Notes under the pieces: generated by a model | What the model was told of the DNA's origin: nothing | The model's input: the letters and a program-made list of their open reading frames with translations, nothing else | The model's database searches: none | DNA from: Channallabes apus | Taxonomy: Eukaryota > Chordata > Actinopteri > Siluriformes > Clariidae | NCBI GenBank assembly: GCA_030522415.1 | Contig: CM060113.1 | Location: 15,738,151-15,802,150, forward strand | Length of the DNA stretch: 64,000 nucleotides | Reading direction: 5' to 3' | Shown here: one piece after another, positions 44,704-56,745 of the stretch | Numbering within the stretch: position 1 is the first letter of the stretch | Layout of the letters: each line of letters opens with the position of its first letter | Program-made: the position numbers and the translations under genes

Positions 44704-47700
44704 TCACCTTCGTCTCTCCGCCATCACCACCAACTCCTCCCGTCTCACGGTTCAGGTACACCTCCAGGTTGGCCACAAACGGTTCCGAAGTGCTGCATTC
44801 ATCGACTCCGGGGCAGCAGGTAACTTCATTGACTCTGTATATGCCAAAACCCTGGGGGTAAAACTCGAGGCGTTATCCCAGCCCGTTCGCATCACCTCTG
44901 TCGACGGTCGCCCCCTCTCCACCAGCCCAATCAGCACCCGAACAGAACCCATCACCGTCTCCATCAACCAACACCATGAACAGTTAAAATTCTTCGTCAC
45001 CTCCATCTCGTCTCCACCCATCATCCTTGGTCATCCCTGGCTGCTCCAACATGACCCTCTAATCTCCTGGACCCAGAACCGGATCCTTCAGTGGGGCGCG
45101 ACCTGCAACGAACTATGCCTACGGGCAGCGGCTGGGACGTGCTCTAGGGAGTCCGAGGCCCCCGACGTCGACACCAACTCCATCCCCGAGCCGTACCGAG
45201 ACCTATCGGAAGTTTTTTGCAGGCGACGAGCCACCCATCTTCCTCCTCATCGCCCATACGACCTCGCCATAGACCTCCAACCCGGTACGATCACCCCCCC
45301 GCGGCCATCTCTACTCACTCACACCCACCGAGACCCAGGTGATGGAGGAATATGTCAACAACGCCCTGCGCCAAGGCACCATCAGGCCCTCCTCCTCACC
45401 TGCCGCCGCGGGGTTCTTCTTCGTGAAGAAGAGGGGCGGTGAACTTCGCCCTTGTGTCAACTATCGGGGGCTCAACCATCTCACCATCAAAAACCGACAT
45501 CCTCTGCCTCTTACCAACTCAGCCCTGGACGCCCTCTCTGGCGCCACCATCTTTACGAAGTTGGACCTCCAGAGCGCCTACAACTTGGTGCGCATCAGAG
45601 AGGGCGATGAGTGGAAGACGGCCTTCATCACCCCCACCGGACATTATGAAACCCTCGTCATCCCATTCGGACTGTGCAATGCCCCCGCCGCATTCCAACA
45701 CTTCATTAACAACGTCCTTCGGGACATGCTCGGTCTGTGGGCATTCGCCTACCTGGACGATATTTTAATTTATTCACGCACCATGGAAGAACACACCCAG
45801 CACGTCAGGGCGGTTCTAAAGAGATTACTCGCCCACCAACTGTACTGTAAGTTGGAAAAGTGCGCTTTTCACGAGCGCTCCACCACGTTCCTGGGTTTTG
45901 TCATCTCGCCCCAGGGTGTGGCCATGGACCCGCAGAAGCTAGAGGTTGTGCGTCATTGGTCCCTACCCAAGACCCTCAAACAGCTTCAACGGTTTCTCGG
46001 GTTTGCGAACTTCTATCGTCGCTTTATCCGGGACTACAGTACAGTTGCCGCCCCCCTAACCGCTCTGACCCGTCCCTCCTCTCTCCCTTTTCACCTCAAC
46101 CCGGCAGCTGTCTCCGCTTTTCGATCACTTTGTCACCGCTTCACCACTGCACCGATTCTCCACCACCCAGATGTCAATAAATCATTCGTTGTGGAGGTGG
46201 ATGCTTCAGATGTGGGCGCTGGAGCTATCCTCTCACAGCAAGGTCCAGACCAAAAACTACACCCCTGTGGTTTTTTCTCCAGAAAATTTGACTCCACTCA
46301 GCAGCGATACGGGGTAGGGGACCGCGAACTGCTGGCCATAAAGTGGGCTCTGGAGGAGTGGCGTCACTGGCTCCAGGGCGTCAGTGAGCCATTCATCGTC
46401 TGGACGGACCATCAAAATCTAATCACCATCAGAAACATCAAACAGTTAAATCCACGACAGGCGCGGTGGGCATTATTCTTTGAGAATTACAACTTCCACC
46501 TCTCATACCGCCCGGGGCCCAAGAACACCAAAGCGGATGCCCTCTCCCGACAACTAGAGGTGGACCCCCCCCGGGCGGACCCCGCGCCTGTCCTCCCCTC
46601 TTCCAAGATCGTCGCACCCCTGCAACTGGACCTGGAAACGAGAGTGCGCCAGGAACGAGGTACAGAGACCAAACCGGCAGGTGTGCCACCTGGACTACTC
46701 TTCGTGCCTGAAGGGATGAGACCCGAGGTTCTCCACTGGGGACACTCCTCCCCAATTTCGGGTCATCCAGGCACCCGACGATCCCTCCAATTTATCCAGC
46801 GAGACTTCTGGTGGCCATCCATGACGAGGGACGTCCAAGAGTTCGTTCAGGCATGCCCAGTGTGCGCCAGGGCAAAGAACACCAACCGACCCTCTCCAGG
46901 AGAACTGCAACCCCTTCCAGTCCCTCGACGGCCCTGGACGCACATTGCCGTGGACTTCATCATGGGCCTGCCGGCCTCCGAAGGAAAGGACACCATCCTC
47001 ACGATCGTGGATCGGTTCTCTAAGACCGTGCATCTGGTGGCTCTCGCCGGACTCCCGTCAGCAAAGGAAACAGCAGAGCTGATTTTAGAGCACATAGTCC
47101 GTCTGCATGGGTTCCCCAAGGATATCGTCTCGGACAGAGGGCCCCAGTTCACAGCCCGGTTCTGGAAGGCCTTCTGCCGTCTGATCGATTCAACCTGCAG
47201 TCTGTCCTCCGGATACCACCCACAGACGGTCAGACGGAGCGGACCAACCAACAACTAGAGCGCTACCTGAGATGTTTCGTAGCGGACCGTCAGCGCTCCT
47301 GGGCACGCTACCTCATTTGGGCGGAACTATCACACAACCTCCACATCTCCTCTGCCACTAACCTAAGCCCATTTGAGGTATGCCACGGTTTCCAACCTTC
47401 CGTGTTCAACCACCCCGAACCGGAGGTTGATGTACCGTCAGCCCAACAGTTGGTCCGCAGATGTCGGCGGCTCTGGACTACAACCAACCAGGCCATCCAA
47501 CGTGCCAATGCCCGTTACACCCACCAACATCGCCGCCGACATCCTCCGGGACGACTATACCACGTAGGTGACAAGGTATGGCTGTCCACAAAAAACCTCC
47601 ACCTTCACACCGAGTCAAAGAAGCTTTCCCCCAGATTCATCGGACCATACCACATCACTCACAGAATTAACCCTGTCACCTACCGGTTCCAGCTGCCTGC

Positions 47701-48061
47701 GGCGCTCCGGATTCACCCAGTATTTCACCTATCCCAATTCAAGCCTTTCATCACATCACCCATGATTCCACCCACCCCCCCAGCTCCTCCTCCCCGGATC
47801 ATCGACGGCGGTCCCGCCTACACCGTGCGCCGAATCCTTGACTCGCGCCCTCGGGGCAAAGGTACGCAATACCTGGTGGACTGGGAGGGCTATGGCCCCG
47901 AGGAGCGATCTTGGATCCCGGCCCGGTTCATTCTCGACCCCCAGCTAATTCGGGACTACCGTCACAGGGGATCCTCCATCCCAGGACCGTCAGGAGCCAG
48001 TCCTGGACAGGGGGGTACTGTCATACACACTCAATCTGCGCCCGGCACTAGGACCCGGAAG
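44661..48061 (+). pseudogene. Gypsy pol, two frame breaks
   Basis: Protease with FIDSGAAGNFID; RT with YLDD at 45750-45761; RNase H from VEVDASDVGAG; integrase with HHCC zinc region, VDFIMG and VSDRGPQF; then a chromodomain ([15 protein letters not shown]...[15 protein letters not shown], about 47818-47960). The frame changes between about 45290 and 45339 (C-rich) and again near 47226-47240, just before the integrase Glu. The third frame runs open to 48061 and enters the 3' LTR. Confidence 0.88.
48006..48018 (+). promoter_or_regulatory. Gypsy polypurine tract
   Basis: GGACAGGGGGGTAC directly before the 3' LTR at 48019. Confidence 0.7.
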
Positions 48062-48401
48062 TAAGACGGGCGCAAAACCAGGAAGTATAAAAGAGGTAAA
48101 CAAACGATGGCTTACCGCTCAGTCATTGAGTTCGGCCCATGTCAGCTCCAGCTATCGTTTCAGCAAACCGTGAGTACTCACATGTTGGTTCCGTTTGTCT
48201 TTGCTATTGTGTGTGTATTTTTAGGACGCGGGTTAAATTTGTGTTTTTCCCTTGCTCCGCTTTTGTGAGAGTCCTTAAACTAAATCGCGTGGTTATCCTG
48301 CCTGCTCGCTTCTTTCCGCGTTTGGGTTTATCCTCCACACTACATTGGGCTAACCGCTAAAGCTACGTCTTCTGGTCACCTCAGGTTAGTCCATCTTGAC
48401 A
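48019..48401 (+). repeat. 3' LTR of the gypsy element
   Basis: 383 bp, four differences from the 5' LTR, followed by TTGTT. Confidence 0.95.
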
Positions 48402-51400
48402 TTGTTCAGCTGTTCACTGTCACTGCAGCTTCTTCAAAGTCTTCCCACTCCGTGACCACTGAAATCCGACACGGCACCACGTTAGGCTACGTCTTGACTC
48501 ATTTGTATACCGACGGTGATTGGATGTTTCCCGAGGGCTCAGGGGAGTGTGTGTGTGTGTGTGTCTATGTGTGTGTGTCTATGTGTGTGTCTGTGTGTGT
48601 GTGTCTATGTGTGTGCGTGCGCGCGGGTACTTGTTCTACTGTTATAAAAACTCTAAATATAAACAAACAAAATACAGCTTTTTTTTCAGAGGTAAACGGA
48701 AAAGTGAAGATGTTCAGTGTCACTATGCAGATGTTACACTCAGTGGAGTTACCGAAATCATTGGTTTAGTCCTCATTGAGCTTTTGTTCCTCTTATGTGA
48801 GCATAAACAGTGAAACATTCCACAGGTTTATAATACACCGCGGCCAAGTGAACCACGTTCCCGTCGAACGAAACGAGGCATAATCGTGGTGTTTGCTTCG
48901 GTTATGACACACCATAGTTTATTACCTGCTGTGGTAGATCTGAATATTTATTCAAACACAATAATAAAGCTTTATATCCTCAGGAGGGCTCAGTACATTG
49001 TTTTAGCGATAGTTTCACGGAAGCGAGTTCAGAACTAATCTAACCAAACCAAAAAAAAAAATCATCCGAAGCTTCAAATAGAATGAACGAACTAATGAAA
49101 TTGATATATATGTAATTGATATACTGTATACACAGACGTGTGTGTGTCATTTTAATTCAAATGAACATTTTAATGCTTTCTGATACACTTATCAACTTAT
49201 CCACATAAACTTATCAACACATACTCTCCGTGCACGCACATACAATCTCTAAAAAAGTAAAATTAATAACATACATATACAAATAAACAAAAATATAAAC
49301 GTCTATGTATATTGAAGTTTACGGTGAACGCAGAGTCGGCTAAGCACATGTGATGACGCGCGCGCCCTCACCTCTTGTTACGACTGCCTATTTGGCCAAA
49401 AAATAATTGAACGATATGCCTGGTCCTGGAAAGAGACAATAAATATATATATTTTTTTATACATTTATTGCATTGTTGGTTGTTTACAGTCAAGCCATCA
49501 ACATACAATAAAATGTAAACATGAGATCTAAACTAAAAACTGTGCTCCCTGTGCTGGTGCTGGCAATATCATCTCTTTGTTCTGATGTCTCCGGCTCCCT
49601 CCCTGGTCCTGAACCGTACCATACATACCAGATCAAGAACTTGAAGATGAAGATTATATCTCTGGTCTTCTCTCTGACGGGTTCCTCCCTAGTTTCTGAT
49701 GATCTCAATTAGTTTGTAGTGTTGCTTGTCCAAGGAAACCAGTAATCTTGCTTGAAGTGGAGCAGATATAATTCTCAGAAACTCATTACTGATCTTTAAA
49801 AAAAAAAAAAAAAAAGGTAAAAACAAAAATTGGACTGGCTCAAGTTCTTATGTTAGCAAATCTTAATTACAGTGTGTATAAAGTATAGAAAGCAGTACAC
49901 TACAAACAGCACTCACTCCAAATTAGCTTGTTCTATGTTTACGTCACTTTCCTATTAATTTTTACATCGTTAACCAACGGTACTTAAATATAATTATTTT
50001 CTTCGGCGCCGCTGACTTACTGTATAAACTCCGGTGTTTTTGAAAATCACCACGTTAGTTAGCTAATGCTAATGCAGGTAATATAGGTGGTTTTAGCTAC
50101 AGTAGCAAACACGGACACAAAACTCAATCTACAAAGTAGTTGTTCCTGACATAAATCATGAATTTGCTCATAGAAGAGATACATTTAACATAGAAATGAC
50201 ATGAGTTTGCTTTCTTACCTGGTTTAAAGGAGTTTTCTTTGAGAATCTCCACCCGCATGTGATTCAGTCCGTGAAAATGCTGCGTCATGAGGTCATGAGA
50301 CACGGTTTGAAGCAGAAATGTCCTTTGTGAATGGATTAGATTTAAGTTTAATCAGGGGCTTTAACTAACAGTAACTGAAATACAGGTTCTGATATCCTTC
50401 CTTACTTGTTTCAACGTCATGCTCCGGTTTGAGGCGGAAATAAAATTATACCGGCAAAACTATGGTCTAAAGACTGCGCATGCGCAAATCACACTCAACC
50501 TAATAAGAGTACCTTGATCAAAATGAAATATTTCACTTTGGTTTCCTGCTGTAAACAGCATTATACTAAAAAAAAAAAAAAAAAAGAAAAAGATTCACCC
50601 ATGAGCATAAATTAGACACTTCAGTTAAAAAGAGCAAATTATTTTTTTTACTAATGGAATGAGAAAAAAAAACACATTAAACTAGGTTTACTTTTTTCAG
50701 TGGATCCCTCAATAATTTCTGTCTCCGTTGCCTGTGTTTGATAATGTGAAGCACATATACACTCATTCATCATGAAAGATCTATTATAAAACAAAATAAA
50801 ATTCATGTTCGCTTCAGCACTGTTCATCCGCGTCCTTACATTCATTGTTGTACTTGGTCCGGCTTTTAGATAAAGTCCTTCCATGCGCCATCTGGCGGAT
50901 ATTCAGTGAAGCGCAACACATTTATTTAAAATTCCCGAATGTTGCCTCCGGCAAGACGCGGCACGCCGCGCGCTAAATTGCGGCATCCCGCGGGAAAACA
51001 CGCAGGGTTTTAAAGGTGACATCTGAATTTATACTTTTACATTTAGCTGTTTAATCTGCTGTTAGTTTTACGTCCGTATTCACAGACTATAACCTGGCCT
51101 GCTGTACTGAATGTGAGTCCACTGCATTTGGCGCTGCTTGTGTCTGAACGCAGCCAATCGTCTATCACATGATGGCAGGGAAAGGCACAGCCAATCAAAA
51201 TGTTCATATGTGTTTTGGGGGCAGGAGGACTCAAGGAGAGAACGTGATTTATCCCTTTCTGCGTGTCTAGGTTAATGTTGACAGAACGATTAAAAAAAAA
51301 GTGGATTAAATTATTGGTGGGGACATTTCAATGGTCGGAGGATATTGGTGGGGACACATCCCCTCCGTCCACCCTAAATCTATGCCCCTGTATATATATA

Positions 51401-51521
51401 ATTTAAAACTATTTATTCATTTGTCTTTTATTTACTTACTTACTAGCGAATGCTTTTTTAGGGCTCTAAAAACTACGGCAGTATGAGTGACAATGGAATA
51501 GGACGTGTGAGTTGCACCAGT
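48402..51521. other. Unassigned, with GT microsatellite
   Basis: (GT)n with TCTAT interruptions at about 48546-48620; a copy of the gypsy target repeat at 48640-48720; A-runs at about 49797-49815 and 50568-50590. A short frame at 49521-49712 starts like a signal peptide (KTVLPVLVLAISSLCSDVSG) but is only 63 codons and unrecognised. No other gene. Confidence 0.45.
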
Positions 51522-51541
51522 CACACACACACACACACACA

Positions 51542-51614
<73 letters not shown>
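51522..51614. repeat. AC then TA microsatellite
   Basis: (AC)n at 51522-51540, (TA)n at about 51547-51614. Confidence 0.9.
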
Positions 51615-51620
<6 letters not shown>

Positions 51621-51740
51621 TTCTTAAAACATCATGTTCACCCATGCACTGAAAAAAAGAACTTGTAAGATTTACTTGATAAAATCCTCATAACAATTTG
51701 GACACATAGATTTTAAGTAAATTTTATTGCTCCAATATTA

Positions 51741-52604
51741 AGGCTGAATACCATTTCTACCCCTTCCCCCTACCCTTTTATTTGGCGCGTTCACATGCAG
51801 GGGTAGAGGTGTCTCATTTCTCTTTTGGTTGGAGGTGTAGGGGTAGGGGGAAGGGCCAGATAGCCCTCCAAACGAAGATTTTTCAGGACCTCACTTCAAA
51901 CGAAGGGCTAAGCGAAGTTTTCAACATGGCTGCTCACTCGAGCAAGCAGACCCATAAATGTTAAGTCATTTTTGCCATTAATAAAGATTTTTATGACAAG
52001 TTTTCATTATATGTATATTACCTTTAGTCTTGTGTTTGTGTTTATGGTGATGTTCTGTAAAGAAACGTTTGCAAAAAAAATCGCTAAAGTTTGCTAGCGG
52101 ATAGGACATTTTGCACAATATTACAAATATATATTTTTATGTCACATACACTTTACTGCATGCTACAAACAAATATGAAAGTTCAGTAGCACGGCAGTTT
52201 GCCGAGCATTTGATAACGCATTGTTTGTTTTGCTTACGGCCATACACTATTGTTTTGCTTACACTATTCTTACTTATTGCAACGTGACCACAGTTTTGTA
52301 ATTTATATTCTGTATATGGACGGCTGAGGAAACCCGAAGACTCATCCGTGTTCGTGGTGAAAATGAGCAACTTTTTTAAAAATCGAAATACGGCGCAAAA
52401 AACCTTTGGGAGTGAGTAATCTCTCTTATTGGAATGTGTGATAAACATCGGCGCATGTCCTCTGACGTAACATTAGGAACCAGCGACAACGTATGATGAC
52501 GTATAACAGTGTTGTCCCATTTCTTAGGGGAAATATTTATACCCTTCCCCTTTCCACTTCGTTTCAAGGGACAAGTGGAAGAAAATAGAATTGTGATTCA
52601 GCCT
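51741..52604. mobile_element. Possible TIR element or facing end pair
   Basis: AGGCTGAATACCATTTCTAC at 51741 and, facing it, GATTCAGCCT ending at 52604 (inverse AGGCTGAATCACAATTCTAT). Both are followed inward by CCCTTCCCC-type sequence. No target duplication was seen. The segment 52089-52171 between them belongs to the duplicated unit, which complicates a simple element; see findings. Confidence 0.4.
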
Positions 52605-54093
52605 AAGTAAAACTCACCCGTAATTGTCAGGTAAAATTTACTTAATTAAATTAACAATAAAAGAAATCAAGTAAAAGTTACATAATTATATTTAATGCAC
52701 AAATTAGATTTATTTAAAATAATCAAGTAAAGTTAATTCATTATTGTATCAGCAGGAACCTTAATTTTATGAAATTACTATCATTTTGTTTTGTGAGATT
52801 TTCCCTTAACTTGGTTTTATCAATTTATATTACTCCCTAATGTAAACATTGCTAATTTATGTTTTGGAAAGAAACTTAAGTAATTATTTCATATATATCT
52901 TTCATAAATCACACAACTAAAATATAATTAAACAGTTTATTCACCAACATTACCAAATATTTGTGACATTCACAGTCTAGATCCAAGTTGTCTTTTTAAT
53001 AAAAGTGCATTCAGCTTAATTTTGCATCCATAGAAAAAAACTGCACGGCACCAGGGCCTGAAATACTTGTTTTAAACAAAATTGTATAAAATAATAAATA
53101 AATAAAATACAGCATTCATTTTGAAATAAAATACAGCAGAAAATACATTAAACAAACTGTAGAATAAACGTTAAAACTTAATAGCCCTCGGAAGCAGTGA
53201 AGTTGCAACATTCAAATCAGCACTCTGGACTAGTGCACTTAAAAGTATGCCATTGAAACCATAACGCATTAAAACATTAAGATGAACATGTAAACACAAC
53301 ATGTAAAGACTTGTAGTCAAGCCAAATCAAATGTTTTAAGATAACTTCATCTTTAAAGCTTGCACTTTTGGTGATAGCTTAATCCCATCAAGTTCTAGAA
53401 GAACTTTCTGAAAATAGCTCAAATGTGTAGCGCAGTGCTCGGAGCTATTGCCACATTCTTGCTAAATTTCCTCTCCTTCAAGGATTACGGATACACCAAC
53501 TGGTTCTTCCCCTTCAACAGCACAGACGACAAGGATTTTAAGAAGGTGCATACTGGCATCACTTCGTCTGTCCCCCTGCATAAAATGTACAAGAAAATTT
53601 ATTTATTTTGAGAAACAAAAAAAAAAATCTGAATTGCTTCAACCTATGCTGACTTCATTTCACAGAGAAAAAAAAAATAATAAAACTAATTGATAATAAA
53701 AAATGACCATCACTTCACATACTTCAGATTGTTAAACTTGGGTTAAATTGCTTTAGCAATAATCTTGCATCACTAAAACATTGTAAAACATGGCATGAGA
53801 TGGCTACACTCCATAGATTACTCTGCACACACTCTACAGTGTCAGGCAATCCTATGATGAATGCCGAGTTTGTATTTAAAGGGTTAGTCCAAACATGAAA
53901 ATTCGTTCAATAATTACTCAGATTTATATATTCATTTGCATTTATATGCTTCTGTCCAATGCAACAAACACTATATTCAAGGTATTAATAAATTGTATAA
54001 TTAATAAGAAATGTCTCATGTCTCATCTTTACGCTTTGTTTCTGTGAAAATATTTACATTGTATCATTACATAATCTTTTATTCGTACAACTA

Positions 54094-55716
54094 CAGTAGT
54101 GTGAAAAACTATTTGCCCCCCCTCCTGATTTCTTATTCTTTTGCATGTTTGTCACACAAAATGTTTCTGATCATCAAAGACATTTAACTATTAGTCAAAG
54201 ATAACACAAGTAAACACAAAATGCAGTTTTTAAATGAGGGATTTCATTATTTAGGGAGAAGAAAAATCCAAACCTACATGGCCCTGTGTGAAAAAGTAAT
54301 TGCCCCCTGAACCTAATAACTGGTTGGGCCACCCTTAGCAGCAATAACTGCAATCAAGTGTTTGCGATAACTTGCAACGAGTCTTTTACCACGCTCTGGA
54401 GGAATTTTGGCCCACTCATCTTTGCAGAATTGTTGTAATTCAGCTTTATTTGAGGGTTTTCTAGCATGAACCGCCTTTTTAAGGTGATGCCACAACATCT
54501 CAATAGGATTCAGGTCAGGACTTTGACTAGGCCACTCCAAAGTCTTCATTTTGTTTTTCTTCAGCCATTCAGAGGTGGATTTGCTGGTGTGTTTTGGGTC
54601 ATTGTCCTGCTGCAGCACCCAAGATCGCTTCAGCTTGAGTTGACGAACAGATGGCCGGACATTCTCCTTCAGGATTTTTTGGTAGACAGTAGAATTCATG
54701 GTTCCATCTATCACAGCAAGCCTTCCAGGTCCTGAAGCAGCAAAACAACCCCAGACCATCACACTACCACCACCATATTTTACTGTTGGTATGATGTTCT
54801 TTTTCTGAAATGCTGTGTTACTTTTACGCCAGATGTAACGGGACACGCACCTTCCAAAAAGTTCAACTTTTGTCTCGTCTGTCCACAAGGTATTTTCCCA
54901 AAAGTCTTGGCAATCATTGAGATGTTTTTTAGCAAAATTGAGACGAGCCTTAATGTTCTTTTTGCTTAAAAGTGGTTTGCGCCTTGGAAATCTGCTATGC
55001 AGGCCGTTTTTGCCCAGTCTCTTTCTTATGGTGGAGTCGTGAACACTGACCTTAATTGAGGCAAGTGAGGCCTGCAGTTCTTTAGATGTTGTCCTGGGGT
55101 CTTTTGTGGCCTCTCGGATGAGTCGTCTCTGCGCTCTTGGGGTAATTTCGGTCGGCCGGCCACTCCTGGGAAGGTTCACCACTGTTCCATGTTTTTGCCA
55201 TTTGTGGATAATGGCTCTCACTGTGGTTCGCTGGAGTCCCAAAGCTTTAGAAATGGCTTTATAACCTTTACCAGACTGATAGATCTCAATTACTTTTGTT
55301 CTCATTTGTTCCTGAATTTCTTTGGATCTTGGCACGATGTCTAGCTTTTGAGGTGCTTTTGGTCTACTTCTTTGTGTCAGGTAGCTCCTATTTAAGTGAT
55401 TTCTTGATTGAAACAGGTGTGGCAGTAATCAGGCCTGGGGGTGACTACAGAAATTGAACTCAGGTGTGATAAACCACAGTTAAGTTATTTTTTAACAAGG
55501 GGGGGCAATCACTTTTTCACACAGGGCCATGTAGATTTGGAGTTTTTTTTTCTCCCTTAATAACGTAAACCTTCATTTAAAAACTGCATTTTGTGTTCAA
55601 TTATGTTATCTTTGACTAATAGTTAACGGTTTTTGATGAGCAGAAACATTTAAGTGTGACAAACATGCAAAAGAATAAGAAATCAGGAAGGGGGCAAATA
55701 GTTTTTCACACCACTG
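54094..55716 (-). mobile_element. Tc1 element C, complete, 1623 bp
   Basis: CAGTAGTGTG...CACACCACTG ends, TA at 54092-54093 and 55717-55718. The empty TA site is visible in unit 1 (about 29453) and unit 2 (about 35402), in CTAAATGTAGTTGTACG. Confidence 0.95.
54313..55335 (-). CDS. Tc1/mariner transposase, 340 aa, intact
   Basis: Same length and domains as the protein of element A, with TDET, QQDNDPKH and NPIE all present. It begins MPRSKEIQEQ (the codon at 55333-55335 is read here as GTG/ATG-type start; the plus strand shows CAC/CAT variation at this point, so the true first codon deserves a check). A few substitutions relative to A, for example NVRPSVRQ for NIQPSVCQ and KHLIAV for KRLIAG. 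No stop or frameshift inside. Confidence 0.9.
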   Translation of the reverse strand: MPRSKEIQEQMRTKVIEIYQSGKGYKAISKALGLQRTTVRAIIHKWQKHGTVVNLPRSGRPTEITPRAQRRLIREATKDPRTTSKELQASLASIKVSVHDSTIRKRLGKNGLHSRFPRRKPLLSKKNIKARLNFAKKHLNDCQDFWENTLWTDETKVELFGRCVSRYIWRKSNTAFQKKNIIPTVKYGGGSVMVWGCFAASGPGRLAVIDGTMNSTVYQKILKENVRPSVRQLKLKRSWVLQQDNDPKHTSKSTSEWLKKNKMKTLEWPSQSPDLNPIEMLWHHLKKAVHARKPSNKAELQQFCKDEWAKIPPERGKRLVASYRKHLIAVIAAKGGPTSY

Positions 55717-56745
55717 TACATTTAGGCATTTCTTCATCTTTTGTAAGTTTGCCTTTATCCAAAGCAAATTACAAAAGAGGAAGGCATCAAGCATGTCAAG
55801 CAGTGCTACTAACACAAAGTTTCTGACACCGTTAGAAAAATACAAGATAGATCAGCGAGGGATTAAGGAAAAAGTGCGAAGCAAGAATCATGTGTGGAAA
55901 GATTAAGCATGCAGGGTCACAGGATGACTCGACTTATTTTTATTGTCTGCAATGCGATTTAGACAAATTAGAGCTGCTGTCAATACTGTATGAACATATG
56001 TACAGGTTCTTTACTCGTAACTCATTAATAAAGTTCGGCTTCAGAAAAAAAAAACGTTTATTGCTAGTGCTCTTTTACCATTTAATGCTTTAACACACAC
56101 GACTCAGTTTGTTCAGAAATGGCATCTAACTGGCGAGCCTTTGTCTGAACACGCCGTTTTCACGAGGTGTGGGGGTAAGAAACACACATCTCGGTGTATT
56201 AATCCGCGCGCTCGGTTCGTTATTATTTTATTTATTTATTTATTTACCACAGGACCCCTGGGGTGCACCGTAGGTTCAGGTTTTTACACGAAAACGGTGT
56301 TTTGTGAATCTCCACACTATTAAAAACTGAAATTGCTAATTGTACGTCCTGAGATTAAGATGAACATTAATTGGGAGTCATGAAAGCGAGAATCACATCC
56401 AAAACAGAAAGCTAAACTTACCTCGAACATGACAAACTCCAGCTGCAGCCACGCCGTGTTGTACCTCCGTGATGATCCACAACCGACTGATCCACAGCGC
56501 GGGCACAGCGTCTCCAAACACGCATGCGCAGTTTAATTTGCACACATTTTCGGCTTCAGTAGACACACAATACTTCAGACTGAAACACGACTGCCCCCTA
56601 CATGTAATGAAGGGCATGTTCACAGCTTCCCGCACGCAGCCGCGCAAAGCCGCGGCAAGTCACGGGATCCCTTTTCTCTAAACGCGCGTTTTTAATGGCG
56701 ACATCTGTACAGTGATTAAAGATAGAGATAAAAATATACTGACAG

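Larger units (their letters stand above)
43252..48401 (+). mobile_element. Ty3/gypsy chromovirus-type LTR retrotransposon, 5150 bp
   Basis: Two 383-bp LTRs (43252-43634, 48019-48401) and a 5-bp target duplication TTGTT (43247-43251, 48402-48406). Domain order is gag with zinc knuckle, protease, RT, RNase H, integrase, chromodomain. Four LTR differences were counted by eye (about 1%), so insertion is recent. Self-priming signs place it near the Tf1/sushi branch. One gag and two pol frame breaks lie in or near C-rich stretches. Confidence 0.95.
52089..56708 (-). repeat. Low-copy unit, inverted fourth copy
   Basis: Reverse complement of unit 1, broken by foreign sequence at 52172-52603 and by Tc1 element C. 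It lacks the MITE, solo LTR and hAT insertions of unit 1 and keeps about 50 bases (near 53420-53475) that units 1 and 2 lost. The short frame 53423-53611 (FKDYGYTNWFFPFNSTDDKDFKK) is partly kept in the other units but is not recognised. Confidence 0.75.

Noticed and set aside
46438..47254. Long minus-strand ORFs in the gypsy pol region
   Set aside because: Shadows of the plus-strand polyprotein in GC-rich sequence.
49521..49712. Short secreted protein
   Set aside because: It starts like a signal peptide but has 63 codons, no partner frame and no known motif.
53423..53611. 62-codon frame as an exon of a host gene
   Set aside because: No recognisable domain, and the other copies have a deletion in it. 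Kept only as a note in the inverted unit.
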